From contig OZ243951.1 in NCBI GenBank assembly GCA_965214565.1, positions 434,001 to 498,000 on the forward strand: DNA of 64,000 bases, given 5' to 3'. Positions within the stretch are counted from its first letter, which is position 1. Every line of letters begins with the position of its first letter. The DNA comes from VXYK01 sp965214565 (GTDB taxonomy: Bacteria; Actinomycetota; Acidimicrobiia; Acidimicrobiales; Aldehydirespiratoraceae). Under the pieces are notes generated by a model. It ran no database searches, had not been told where the DNA came from, and was given only the letters and a program-made list of their open reading frames with translations. Below, in pieces: positions 1-8,247 of this stretch. A program made the translations under genes and the position numbers.

Positions 1-1
1 G

Positions 2-493
2 ATCGGCAGCGCCTGGATCCCACCGCTGTTGCAACAGCTCGACGCCACCATCAAGACCATCCGCGCCACCGGCGAAACCGGAGAGATCAAGTACGACAAA
101 GGGGTGCTGCCATCAATGTTGGCAACCGAGATGTTCGTCCAGAACTGCTGGGTGGGGGTGTCGGGCCCGAGCCAGGCCGACATCGAGTGTCGCCACGAGG
201 TCGGATTGGACCATTTCATGTGGGGCAGCGACTACCCCCACGACGAGGGCACCAGCCCCCACACCCGCGAGCACCTGCGACGCCGTTTCGCGGCCCTCGA
301 CGAGTCCGAGTGCCGCAAGATGCTCGCAGGCAACGCCGCCCGTCTCTACGGTTTCGACCTCAACGCCCTCGCCCCACTGGCCGCCGAATACGGCCCCACG
401 TTCGAGGAGCTCCACACCCCCGTAGAGGGCCGCGAGCGTTCTCTGCTTGCGGGTGCCAAACTCAGCACCGATATGGACGCAGCCGCCCTCTGA
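2..493 (+). CDS. Amidohydrolase-family protein, C-terminal part
   Basis: The frame is open from the window edge, so only the last ~163 residues are present. The segment DHFMWGSDYPH, followed by a helix containing LAGNAARLYGFD, is the C-terminal signature of the amidohydrolase-2 (TIM-barrel metal hydrolase or decarboxylase) family. The Asp of GSDYPH is the usual late metal or catalytic residue. The substrate cannot be named from this part. In such genomes these proteins often sit in catabolic clusters and act on cyclic or aromatic acids. The gene converges on the ABC transporter pair. Its final codons are part of a 16-bp direct repeat that recurs 112 bp downstream. Confidence 0.8.
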   Translation: MGSAWIPPLLQQLDATIKTIRATGETGEIKYDKGVLPSMLATEMFVQNCWVGVSGPSQADIECRHEVGLDHFMWGSDYPHDEGTSPHTREHLRRRFAALDESECRKMLAGNAARLYGFDLNALAPLAAEYGPTFEELHTPVEGRERSLLAGAKLSTDMDAAAL

Positions 494-603
494 GCGGCCG
501 AGCAGACCTGCACCTGGATTGCGAATCGAAGCGACGCCACGGCCCCAGCGGCCCGTGAGCACAGCGAACAAGAGCGGGAAACAACGCGACGCAGCCGCCC
601 TCT
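476..603. repeat. 16-bp direct repeat enclosing copy A of a dispersed repeat
   Basis: GACGCAGCCGCCCTCT occurs at 476-491 and again at 588-603. Between them, 541-583 is a 43-bp segment that matches 40578-40620 at about 38 of 43 positions; its core is AGCGGCCCGTGA followed by GAACAAGAGCGGGA. The first copy of the direct repeat forms the end of the amidohydrolase coding region. The layout could be an insertion with target duplication or a local 112-bp tandem duplication. No gene is visible in the 121 bp between the convergent genes. Confidence 0.6.
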
Positions 604-614
604 ACCTCACCCGG

Positions 615-2507
615 TTAGCCCGAGCCGTTGGAACCCCCAGACGCTGGGGCCCCAGCGTCCCACATCCTCGCAAAGTATCCGTCGGCGGCGATGAGTTCCG
701 AGCGTGTGCCCGTTTCGGCAACCCCACCGTCGGCGATCACCACAATACGGTCCGCCCGCATTGTGGTCTGGAGACGGTGCGCGATGATCACCGCGGTGCG
801 GCCCGCTAGAACCACGTCTAGCGCGGCCTCGACTGCCTGCTCGGTTCGAAGGTCCAGCGATGAGGTCGCCTCGTCGAGAACGAGCAGGCGCGGTTGCGAC
901 AGGAAGGCCCGGGCCAGCGCAAGCAGTTGCCGCTCACCAGCGGAGAGGGAGACGCCACGCTCATGGCAGGGGGTGTCGAGCCCGTCAGGCAGCCGCTCGA
1001 GCAGGCGGCTGAGACCAACCTGTCGACAGGCGTCGATCAAGGTTTCGTCGTCTACCCCGCGACATCCCAGCATCAGGTTGTCGCGGATCGACCCGGCGAA
1101 CAGGAACGGCTCCTGGGGGACGACCCCGATCTGCGAGCGCAGCGACTCGACGGTGACGTTCCGCAGGTCGTGCCCGTCGATGGTCACCGTCCCGACCCGC
1201 GGGTCGTAGAACCGGTTCAGCAGTTTGGCGATCGTCGACTTGCCTGCACCCGTCGGGCCGACCACGGCGATCGTCTCGCCCGGCATGAACTCCAGGTTCA
1301 CATCGGAGACCACCGGGTCGTCATCGTCGTAACCGAAGGTCACGTCCTCGAGCCGGATGTGCCCCTCGACCGCCGGCAGCTCATAGGCGTCGGGCGACTC
1401 AACGACACTCGGCTCGATGCTGAACACCTCGCGCAGCTTCACCACCGACGCACGGGCCTGCTGATAAATGTTGTAGAGGCCCACGAGCTCGGTGATCGGC
1501 GCGAAGAACGCTGCAACATAGAGGAGGAATGCGCTCAACTCCCCGATCGTCACGCGGCCGTCGAGGACCAGCGCGCCACCGACCACCAACAGAATCATCT
1601 GCGACAGCGGACCCATCGCCTCGGCTCCCGGTCCGTACACACCGTTGAGGAAGGCCGTCCGGTCGTTGGCGTCGAGGTACTCGCCCGCTTCGTTCTGATG
1701 CTCGACCACCACCCGCTCACGGCGGTTGTGTGCGGTGACGATGCGAATTCCGGCAAGGCTCTCCTGCAGATGCGCCAGCACGTTGGCGATGGTGTCCCGA
1801 ACCCGGATCTGTGCCAGTTGCGCCTGATGCCGATACCACAGCGACATCAGCAAGGTGCCGGGCACGACGACCACCAGGGTGATGACCGCCAACAGCGGAT
1901 TGAGGACGAACAGTACGACGGTGATCGCAACAAGGGTCACCGCCTGCACTGCGAGTTGGACCAGACCCTGCTGGAACAGCTGCTGCAGCGGCTCAAGATC
2001 GCTGGTCATCCGGCTCAGCAACCGGCCGGGGCGCTCGTTGGCATAATAGTCGACACCGAGCCGCTGAAAGTGGGAGAACAGCGAGACGCGCAGCTTCGCC
2101 ATGATGGTGGCACCGACACGGCCCGCGGCCATCGTCTTGAGCGCCCCGATGGCGATCGACACTGGTACCAACAGACCGAAGATCACACCCATGGTGATGA
2201 CCAGACCCCGGTCACCGGCTCGGATCCCGTCGTCGATCGTTATCTGCAACAGCACCGGACCGGCCTGACTGATCACTGCCTCCAGAGCGACCAGCAGGAA
2301 CACTCCGAACAACGCCGCGCTGAAGGGCCGCAGAAAGTGCCTCATGGAGAACGCGTGGCGGTCGTAGTGACTGTGGCTGAACGGCGGGGGGACTTCTGCT
2401 ACTTCGGGAGGCCCCTCATCCATGTAAGCCTCAACTTGAGCCTGAACCTCCGGCGGCACGCCCGAGAATCCTGTGTCGGCGATCCCGCCCCATCCGGCCA
2501 TACTCAT
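615..2507 (-). CDS. ABC exporter half-transporter, canonical-Walker-B subunit
   Basis: This 630-residue protein is a fused membrane and ATPase half-transporter. It has a ~70-residue cytoplasmic N-terminal extension, a six-helix exporter domain to about residue 350, then a nucleotide-binding domain. The Walker A is GPTGAGKS (about residue 418) and the Walker B region is LLVLDEATSSLD with the catalytic Glu present. The signature is LSAGE rather than LSGGQ. Its start overlaps the end of the upstream partner gene by 4 bp (ATGA), so the two are translationally coupled. With the partner it should form a heterodimeric multidrug or lipid exporter in the plasma membrane. The substrate is unknown. Confidence 0.9.
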   Translation of the reverse strand: MSMAGWGGIADTGFSGVPPEVQAQVEAYMDEGPPEVAEVPPPFSHSHYDRHAFSMRHFLRPFSAALFGVFLLVALEAVISQAGPVLLQITIDDGIRAGDRGLVITMGVIFGLLVPVSIAIGALKTMAAGRVGATIMAKLRVSLFSHFQRLGVDYYANERPGRLLSRMTSDLEPLQQLFQQGLVQLAVQAVTLVAITVVLFVLNPLLAVITLVVVVPGTLLMSLWYRHQAQLAQIRVRDTIANVLAHLQESLAGIRIVTAHNRRERVVVEHQNEAGEYLDANDRTAFLNGVYGPGAEAMGPLSQMILLVVGGALVLDGRVTIGELSAFLLYVAAFFAPITELVGLYNIYQQARASVVKLREVFSIEPSVVESPDAYELPAVEGHIRLEDVTFGYDDDDPVVSDVNLEFMPGETIAVVGPTGAGKSTIAKLLNRFYDPRVGTVTIDGHDLRNVTVESLRSQIGVVPQEPFLFAGSIRDNLMLGCRGVDDETLIDACRQVGLSRLLERLPDGLDTPCHERGVSLSAGERQLLALARAFLSQPRLLVLDEATSSLDLRTEQAVEAALDVVLAGRTAVIIAHRLQTTMRADRIVVIADGGVAETGTRSELIAADGYFARMWDAGAPASGGSNGSG

Positions 2508-4393
2508 GGTCCGGCCTCCGCTGCGAGCGCGTGTCTGTCGTCGTCCCCGGAATCGCCGGGGGAATCATCATCGCTGTGGGAGCCGTCAGCGCTGTTCGAA
2601 CCGTCAGCGAAGTGCTCCAGAAGGGCGCCGTATTTCGGTTCCTCCACCAGCAGGTCCGCGTGGGTTCCGCTGGCTGCGACCTGGCCGTGTTCAAGCAGCA
2701 CCACCCGGTCCGCAAGGGCGATCGTCGACAGTCGGTGGGCGATCACGATCACCGTTCGGTCGACCATCGCGTGACGAAGTGCCGAGTGGATCCGCTCCTC
2801 GACTCCCGCGTCGATGGCACTGGTAGCGTCGTCGAGCACCAGGATCTGCGGGTCGTGCAGCAAGGCCCGTGCCAACGAGATCCGCTGACGCTGCCCTCCC
2901 GACAGGGTGTACCCCCGCTCGCCGAGAACCTCGTCGAATCCGTGCTCCAAGTCTTCGATGAACTCAAGAGCCTGCGCTGCGAGCGCCGCTGCCCGAACCG
3001 ACTCGTCTGAAGCGGTCGGGTCGGCGAAGGCAATGTTGTCCCGAACCGACATCGAGAACAGGAAGGGGTCGTCGAGCACCACCCCCACCGTGCGGCGGAG
3101 ACTGTCGAGCTTCGCTTGGCGGATGTCGATCCCGTCGATCGACACCGACCCGGCGCGCAGGTCATAGAACCGGGGAAGGAGTCGGGCCACCGTAGACTTC
3201 CCCGAAGCGGTCTCGCCGACGATGGCCACGGTCTCGCCCGGTTCGATGTCGAGGCTGAAATCGCGCAGGACGTCGTGATCGGCGCCGTACCCGAATCGCA
3301 CATCGCGAAACTCGATACGGCCCGGGCCGCCGTCAATATCGACAGCGTCGGGGGCCTCGACCACATCGATCGGCTGATCGAAGATCTCATACACCCGCAT
3401 CGCTGAGGCCTTGGCCCGCTGGCCCATCTGGATCAGGTGGCCGATGAACCGGAACGGCACCTGCAAGATCATCACGTATGCGCTGAAGGCAATCAGCGCG
3501 CCGATCCCGATCTGCTCCTGCTCCGCCAAGAGTCCCCCATACAACAGCACCGCAACAAGGCCGATGCGGGGAATGTGCTCGAGCGCGGGGATGTAACGCG
3601 CCGATACATCCGCACCCTTCACCTGCGCCCAGCGGAGTTGATCGGCAACCCCTGCCATCCGGCGGACCTCGTGGCGTTCACCGGCGAAACTCTTCACCAC
3701 ACGCACACCGGCGATGTTCTCTTCAGTGAGCGTCGCCACATCGGCTTGCCGGGCCATCACCAACCACCACACCGGCAGTTGGGGATGGCGGCTCTTGAGC
3801 CCGATGTAGGCAACGACCGGCACCGGCAGCACGGTGACCAGCGTCAAGGGCACGCTCACCGCCAACATCAGCGCCAGGGCAAACACCAACGATGCCAACG
3901 ACAACATCATGAACGGACCAAAGTTCAAGAACAGCTGCACGGCACGGATGTCGCCGTTGGCCCTCGCCAGGAGTTGGCCTGTCTCGCTGGTGTCGTAGAA
4001 CGATGCCGAGAGCCGCGAGAGGTGGTCGAACACCGCGTGCCGCAGTGCTGTCTCGACCCGGAAGGCAACTTTGAACATCTGCACCCGCGCGGCGTAGCCG
4101 CTGGCGAATCCGATGACCGTCAAACCGGCCAGGGCCCAGGCATACGGGGCGATCGCCCCAGACCGCTCGTCGAGCGCATTGTCCACCGCCAACATCAGTA
4201 CTGCGGGGATGACCGTGCGGACCAGCATCCCCAACGCGGTTCCTCCGACCGAAACGGCCAATCCCCACTTCATCGGCGCAACCACCGGCCACAGACGGCG
4301 CAACCAGCCTTTGGAGGCATCGGGACTGGGACGACCCTGAGGGGTTACGTAGCGGGCCAGCTGCGGTGTGGCTACGGGTTCAACAGCAGTCAT
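2504..4393 (-). CDS. ABC exporter half-transporter, degenerate-Walker-B subunit
   Basis: This is a 629-residue membrane and ATPase half-transporter, first in a two-gene operon. After a ~45-residue lead it has a six-helix exporter domain and a nucleotide-binding domain with Walker A GETASGKS (about residue 394) and a normal LSGGQ signature. Walker B is ILVLDDATSAID, so the catalytic Glu is replaced by Asp. Together with the partner's LSAGE signature this gives one degenerate and one complete ATP site. That is the arrangement known from heterodimeric exporters such as TM287/288 and BmrCD. The function is inferred as export. The substrate cannot be told. Confidence 0.9.
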   Translation of the reverse strand: MTAVEPVATPQLARYVTPQGRPSPDASKGWLRRLWPVVAPMKWGLAVSVGGTALGMLVRTVIPAVLMLAVDNALDERSGAIAPYAWALAGLTVIGFASGYAARVQMFKVAFRVETALRHAVFDHLSRLSASFYDTSETGQLLARANGDIRAVQLFLNFGPFMMLSLASLVFALALMLAVSVPLTLVTVLPVPVVAYIGLKSRHPQLPVWWLVMARQADVATLTEENIAGVRVVKSFAGERHEVRRMAGVADQLRWAQVKGADVSARYIPALEHIPRIGLVAVLLYGGLLAEQEQIGIGALIAFSAYVMILQVPFRFIGHLIQMGQRAKASAMRVYEIFDQPIDVVEAPDAVDIDGGPGRIEFRDVRFGYGADHDVLRDFSLDIEPGETVAIVGETASGKSTVARLLPRFYDLRAGSVSIDGIDIRQAKLDSLRRTVGVVLDDPFLFSMSVRDNIAFADPTASDESVRAAALAAQALEFIEDLEHGFDEVLGERGYTLSGGQRQRISLARALLHDPQILVLDDATSAIDAGVEERIHSALRHAMVDRTVIVIAHRLSTIALADRVVLLEHGQVAASGTHADLLVEEPKYGALLEHFADGSNSADGSHSDDDSPGDSGDDDRHALAAEAGP

Positions 4394-4581
4394 CGCTCAC
4401 AAAGTCGGAGTCACAGCCGAAGCGCACAACATCACCAATATCATTGATTGGGCGCAAGACCCGCATTTGAATCCATCACTGTTGCGTCGGTGCTAGCGTT
4501 TGGTCCCGTTCAGCCGAGGAGACTGCTCCAGACGTGAGCGCGAAACCTGCATTTGTGACACCACGCCTTGCAGGCCACTCG
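4394..4581. other. Intergenic region between divergent ABC operon and DUF4143 gene end
   Basis: This 188-bp stretch holds the upstream region of the ABC operon (minus strand). On the plus strand there is a GTG at 4534 preceded by GAGGAG, opening a frame that runs into the antisense of the DUF4143 gene. Its first residues (VSAKPAFVTPRL) look like a plausible start of a lost gene, but nothing recognisable follows. No hairpin or RNA gene was seen. Confidence 0.4.
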
Positions 4582-5829
4582 TTACAGCACTCGCCACCAA
4601 GGGACTGCGAGCACATCGGGAGCGAGCCACTCGGTGGTGTCGCCGCCATGCAACAACAGGCCACACCTGGCCTTCGCACCGTACTCGGCCCGAAACGAGC
4701 GAACGGGAGCCGCGTCGCGCAGGCGGGGACGCAGTGATGATTTGACTTCAATCGGCAGCAACCTGTCTCCCGCCTCCACCACAAAATCAACCTCCTCGCC
4801 TGCGGCAGTGCGCCAGTGCAGGATCTCCACCCTCTCCAGTCGGGTGTCCCGCCAGGCCAGCAGGTCATGAAGAACCAGATTCTCCAAGTGTGCACCAGTG
4901 GGCTCGCCCTGTTGAGCGAGATGCAGCGCCATGCCGGTGTCGGCCCAGTACAGCTTGGGCGCCTTGGTGAGCCTCTTGGTGCGGTTGACCGAGTATGCCG
5001 GGACCCGCACCAGCAACTGCGAGATCTCCAGCAGATTCAGGTAGCGGTGTACTGTCGGCTGGGAAAGGGCCAACTCTCGGCCCAGTGTGGTCTGGTTGAC
5101 GGTCTGACCCAGCCGCAGGCAAGCGGCCCGCATCAGTCGCCGGAAGTCCGGCAACGCAGCTATCGACGACAGGTCCTGCAAGTCGCGTTCCAGATAGGTT
5201 CGCTCATAACCGTCGAACCAGATCGATCGCTGCTCGACGGTTTCCAGCTGAAGCGCAGTTGGCGGCATGCCGCCGCGCCCAGCCAGGGCACGCCAATCCT
5301 CTGGCTCGCAACTTTGGGCAGCGAGCAGGTCGGGCCACTGCTCGTCTGGTGTCTCCAACAGTTGGTCCCAGATACCGCCGAGCCCGAGGCCCAACTGCTC
5401 TCGCCGGGTCATCGGCCAAAGCGACAGATAGCTTGCCCGACCAGCCAGAGACTCCGAGACGCGATGCATCAAGAGAAGGTTGGCCGAACCCGTCAGCAGG
5501 AAATGGCCCAAACGACGCCTGTGGTCAATGGCGCGTTTGATCGCGACCAACAGCGACGGCTCGCGTTGCACCTCGTCGAGGATCACCGGCTCGTTGCCTC
5601 CGAGCAGCACCTCGGGATCCCGGCGCGCCAAGTCCAACACATCGATGTCATCGAGTGAGAAGTAGCGCCTCGGCCCCGGGATCAAGTCCCGGACAAGCGT
5701 GCTCTTACCCGTCTGACGAGCTCCGGTCACCACCACCGCGGGCATCACCTCGAGACGCCGCTGCAACGTAGCTGAGGCCAACCTAGGTTGGACAATTTCA
5801 TTCATGATGTGAATGATATCCATACACAC
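4582..5829 (-). CDS. AAA ATPase with DUF4143 C-terminal domain
   Basis: This 415-residue protein has the usual full length and layout of the ATP-binding DUF4143 family. Walker A is GARQTGKS (36-43), Walker B is VILDEVQRE and the sensor stretch is HFLLTGSAN. A winged-helix-like segment (LALSQPTVHRYLNLL) follows. The C-terminal domain has a PD-(D/E)xK-like core, EVDFV followed by IEVKSS. Its cellular role is not established; members are common in mobile and defence-rich regions. The start is uncertain: GTG 5829, ATG 5823 or ATG 5805 are all in frame. The last lies inside a palindrome, which suggests autoregulation. Remnants of two further family members lie at 5897 and 61080. Confidence 0.85.
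   Translation of the reverse strand: MCMDIIHIMNEIVQPRLASATLQRRLEVMPAVVVTGARQTGKSTLVRDLIPGPRRYFSLDDIDVLDLARRDPEVLLGGNEPVILDEVQREPSLLVAIKRAIDHRRRLGHFLLTGSANLLLMHRVSESLAGRASYLSLWPMTRREQLGLGLGGIWDQLLETPDEQWPDLLAAQSCEPEDWRALAGRGGMPPTALQLETVEQRSIWFDGYERTYLERDLQDLSSIAALPDFRRLMRAACLRLGQTVNQTTLGRELALSQPTVHRYLNLLEISQLLVRVPAYSVNRTKRLTKAPKLYWADTGMALHLAQQGEPTGAHLENLVLHDLLAWRDTRLERVEILHWRTAAGEEVDFVVEAGDRLLPIEVKSSLRPRLRDAAPVRSFRAEYGAKARCGLLLHGGDTTEWLAPDVLAVPWWRVL
5798..5816. promoter_or_regulatory. Inverted repeat over the start of the DUF4143 gene
   Basis: TCATTCA, a 5-bp centre, then TGAATGA form a perfect 7-bp inverted repeat. It covers one possible start codon (ATG at 5805-5803) and lies just inside the other candidates. 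Its position suits an operator for autoregulation, but this is inference. Confidence 0.45.
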
Positions 5830-5877
5830 CCTGAATAGACACTCACCTGTGACCCCAGAAGCAGTAGGTCAATTTTG

Positions 5878-5913
5878 ATTATGCTCCTGCGCAAATTTGC
5901 GCAGGAGCATAAT
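5878..5913. promoter_or_regulatory. Perfect 36-bp palindrome at the truncation point of a DUF4143 remnant
   Basis: The arm ATTATGCTCCTGCGCAAA (5878-5895) is followed at once by its exact reverse complement, giving a 36-bp palindrome with no loop. It lies 49 bp upstream of the intact minus-strand DUF4143 gene, and the plus-strand DUF4143 remnant begins inside it. It could be an operator, a deletion hotspot or an element end. It does not look like a terminator, because no T-tract follows. Confidence 0.7.
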
Positions 5914-6418
5914 GCGCGGGCAACTCGAGGATGCGGGCCATGAGTCGACACTTGCGCGTTATCTGGGGTTCCTGTCTGATGCGGGCTTGGTCACCGGCAT
6001 CTTCAAGCACTCGGGCATGCCCCTTCGACGGCGCTCCTCTTCACCGAAGCTGAACGTCCTCAACACTGCTCTGATGTCGGCTGTCGTCGGTGACAGCTTC
6101 GATGACGCCCTAGCGGATCGCAGCCACTGGGGAAGGGTCGTCGAGAGTGCAGTGGGCGCACACTTGGTCAACACCGCTTCGGCCACCAATGTCCGGTATT
6201 GGCGCGACGGCAACGAAGAGGTCGACTTCGTGCTGCAGCGAGGACCCCGACTCGTAGGTATTGAAGTGAAGGCCGGGCGTGGCCTCCCCCGGCGCTCAAG
6301 CTTGAACACCTTTGAGCGCAGATTCTCAGCTCTCCCCTCGATCGTCGTCGGCGAGGCGGGCGTGCCATTGCACGATTTCCTGCTGGAGCCTGCCGACCAC
6401 TGGCTTGGTTCGTCATGA
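5897..6418 (+). pseudogene. DUF4143 ATPase remnant, C-terminal half only
   Basis: The frame (TTG 5897 or ATG 5912) encodes only the C-terminal ~170 residues of a DUF4143 protein. It opens with the helix-turn-helix-like segment GQLEDAGHESTLARYLGFL and ends with the nuclease-like core EEVDFV and GIEVKAG. The whole ATPase half (Walker A, Walker B and sensor, about 200 residues in full-length relatives) is missing. An in-frame stop stands at 5876, just before the palindrome. It is not a copy of the neighbouring 4582-5829 protein, because the C-terminal sequences differ strongly. Its stop overlaps the next start as ATGA, so the two genes were once translated together. It could still be made as a short protein. 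Confidence 0.75.
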
Positions 6419-7941
6419 CTGCGAACAACCTGATTCCGCGCACCTGCGCTGAGATCGCCACAGACAACTCAGCGAGCGTCGATAGTGCCAGACCACGACC
6501 GCTGAGCGCATTTCGGGAGGTGCCTGCCTACGTGCTGCTCGGCGAACCAGGCGCCGGCAAGACGACTGAATTTCGGCAGGAATGCCGCGCCGTGGGGGAC
6601 GCTGCCGTGTTTATTTCGGCGCGCCTGTTCGCAAAGGCCGACATCGCTGTTCATCCCGAGTGGCGAGACAAGGTGCTCTTCATAGACGGACTCGACGAGA
6701 CCCGTGCCGGCGGCCGCGAGGCAACTGAAGCGCTCGACGAAATCGCCGCGAGGCTGGATCAACTCGGTCCGCCACAATTCCGCATCTCCTGTCGCTCAGC
6801 GGACTGGCACGGACCCGTTGATCGGAGACCGCTTATCGATATATGCCCCGATGCTCAGTTCTCCACGCTGCGGCTCAACCCGCTGGAGCAAACGGATGTT
6901 CATGCGTTTCTGACCGATCAACAGCCTGGAACCGATCCTGGGTCGTTCATCCGTGAGGCGGAGTCGCGAGGTTTGGGGCCGATGCTCGACAATCCCTTGA
7001 CGCTCGAGTCGCTCATCAGGAGCACCAACAGCGGAGGCTGGCCCTCGACACGTCGTGAGGCATTCGGAGACTCGATCCGGAGGCTCGCTCAGGAACTCAA
7101 CCCGGAGCATCCGCGCTCCGCTCAGACACACCCGCTTGACTCAATCTTGGACGCGGCTTCCGCAGCCTGTGCAAGCCCGACATGGTTGGCACTCTGGGGG
7201 ACTGCCTCGACTCAGCACATTGCGGTGAGGTGCCGAGCCACATCCTCGAGCTCATGCTCCGCGCTTTATCCAAAGCGGAGGACGATTGGCTCAAGGAACT
7301 TCGCTGCTTGGTTACACGGATTGAGCGCCTCATGTTTGATGCGACCCTCATATCGCTGGTGAGGGTCGCTGCCATCGATGCCTTCAATCGAATTGCGCCG
7401 TCCGGTGAAGCGGCCCAACAAACTCTGCTTGAGATGTTGGAGTCCATCGACAGTCAACGGGATCCTGACGGTGAGCTTGCCGGAACGCTGCTTCACCTGC
7501 TCTACCGACGGGTGATCCTGCCTCCAAACGTATGGCGCTACGCGGTCGACCGGCCTGGGGCACCGATCGGTGGTGACTACTGGAGGTTCTGGAACGAAAC
7601 TCTGCTTGAGGACAGCGACACAGCTGAACTCTGCGAACTGCTCAACGGATTCGCAGACGATCCAGGCTGGCACTTCAGAGGTTATGGCCGAGAATCCTTG
7701 GACGACATCCCGGTGCGCGTACTTGTACGAGTCCTGCAGGAGTCTGAGGGACGGCTGCCTACGGCCGACATCTATCGCTGGTTGTGTGCAGTCACCAGTG
7801 ATGTGCGGGTCTCCGGCTACCAGCGGGAATCCCGACGGAAGCTGCTGGAGTGGTTGTCGGCCCACCCGGCTCAAAGAGTCCATGAGTCACGAAGAGCGCC
7901 GCACGATCGGCGTCGTCGTGCTCGATGTCACCAAGCCATAG
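6415..7941 (+). pseudogene. NACHT-like P-loop NTPase, frameshifted
   Basis: The first reading frame gives a good NTPase domain: Walker A GEPGAGKTT (43-51), Walker B VLFIDGLDE and sensor FRISCRSADW, in the style of NACHT/STAND ATPases. At about 7180 the protein-like sequence leaves this frame and resumes in another. That second frame runs to about 7870 as a leucine-rich helical segment (ELMLRALSKAEDDWLKELRCL, then KLLEWLSAHPA). A second shift near 7870 leads to a short end, MSHEERRTIGVVVLDV, at 7941. The gene therefore carries at least two frameshifts and probably a deletion between the NTPase and the C-terminal repeats. Large proteins of this class act in bacterial defence. The start overlaps the DUF4143 remnant by 4 bp. 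Confidence 0.65.
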
Positions 7942-8247
7942 GACCGCCGACTCCCTCACGCGAACCGACAGCAACTCTGGGCACGTTTTCGGCGTGTCCC
8001 GGTCCCAAAGAGCAGCGTGCCTGGGCACGCGGCATCCATTTCCGGCAGCGCGGTGCCGGTCCATGCTCGCTGGGCTTGACGTGAGGGGTCGGCTCACCGT
8101 CGGGCCGACGACAGAGGGACTGGCTTCAAGCACCACTTTCGCGGGCACACGCCCGGTCAGTTCATATTTCTCACCGCCGAGCGAGACGACGCAGCCGCTG
8201 TCGCGCACAACGCACAACCACTGGACGCAACGTTCAGACGCGAGACT
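7942..8247. other. Region without a recognisable gene
   Basis: This 306-bp stretch lies between the decayed NTPase and imuB. Short frames exist on both strands. A minus-strand frame (start 8217, segment VVSLGGEKYELTGRVPAK) looks slightly protein-like, but I cannot assign it to a family, and it overlaps the NTPase remnant. I see no hairpin, repeat or RNA gene. Confidence 0.4.

Noticed and set aside
894..2774. A 626-codon plus-strand frame over the ABC transporter genes
   Set aside because: It is antisense to two well-supported transporters, very rich in Asp/His/Arg/Gln, and has no family features.
4534..4737. Short plus-strand gene starting GTG 4534 with a GAGGAG site
   Set aside because: The frame is antisense to the DUF4143 gene after a few codons and shows no domain; at most a cut-off gene start.
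5878..5913. The 36-bp palindrome as a transcription terminator
   Set aside because: There is no T-tract on either side, no loop, and it lies between divergent genes, not behind a gene end.
7792..8217. Minus-strand frame of 141 codons beside imuB
   Set aside because: The first 40 residues look slightly protein-like, but most of the frame is antisense to the NTPase remnant and no family could be assigned.
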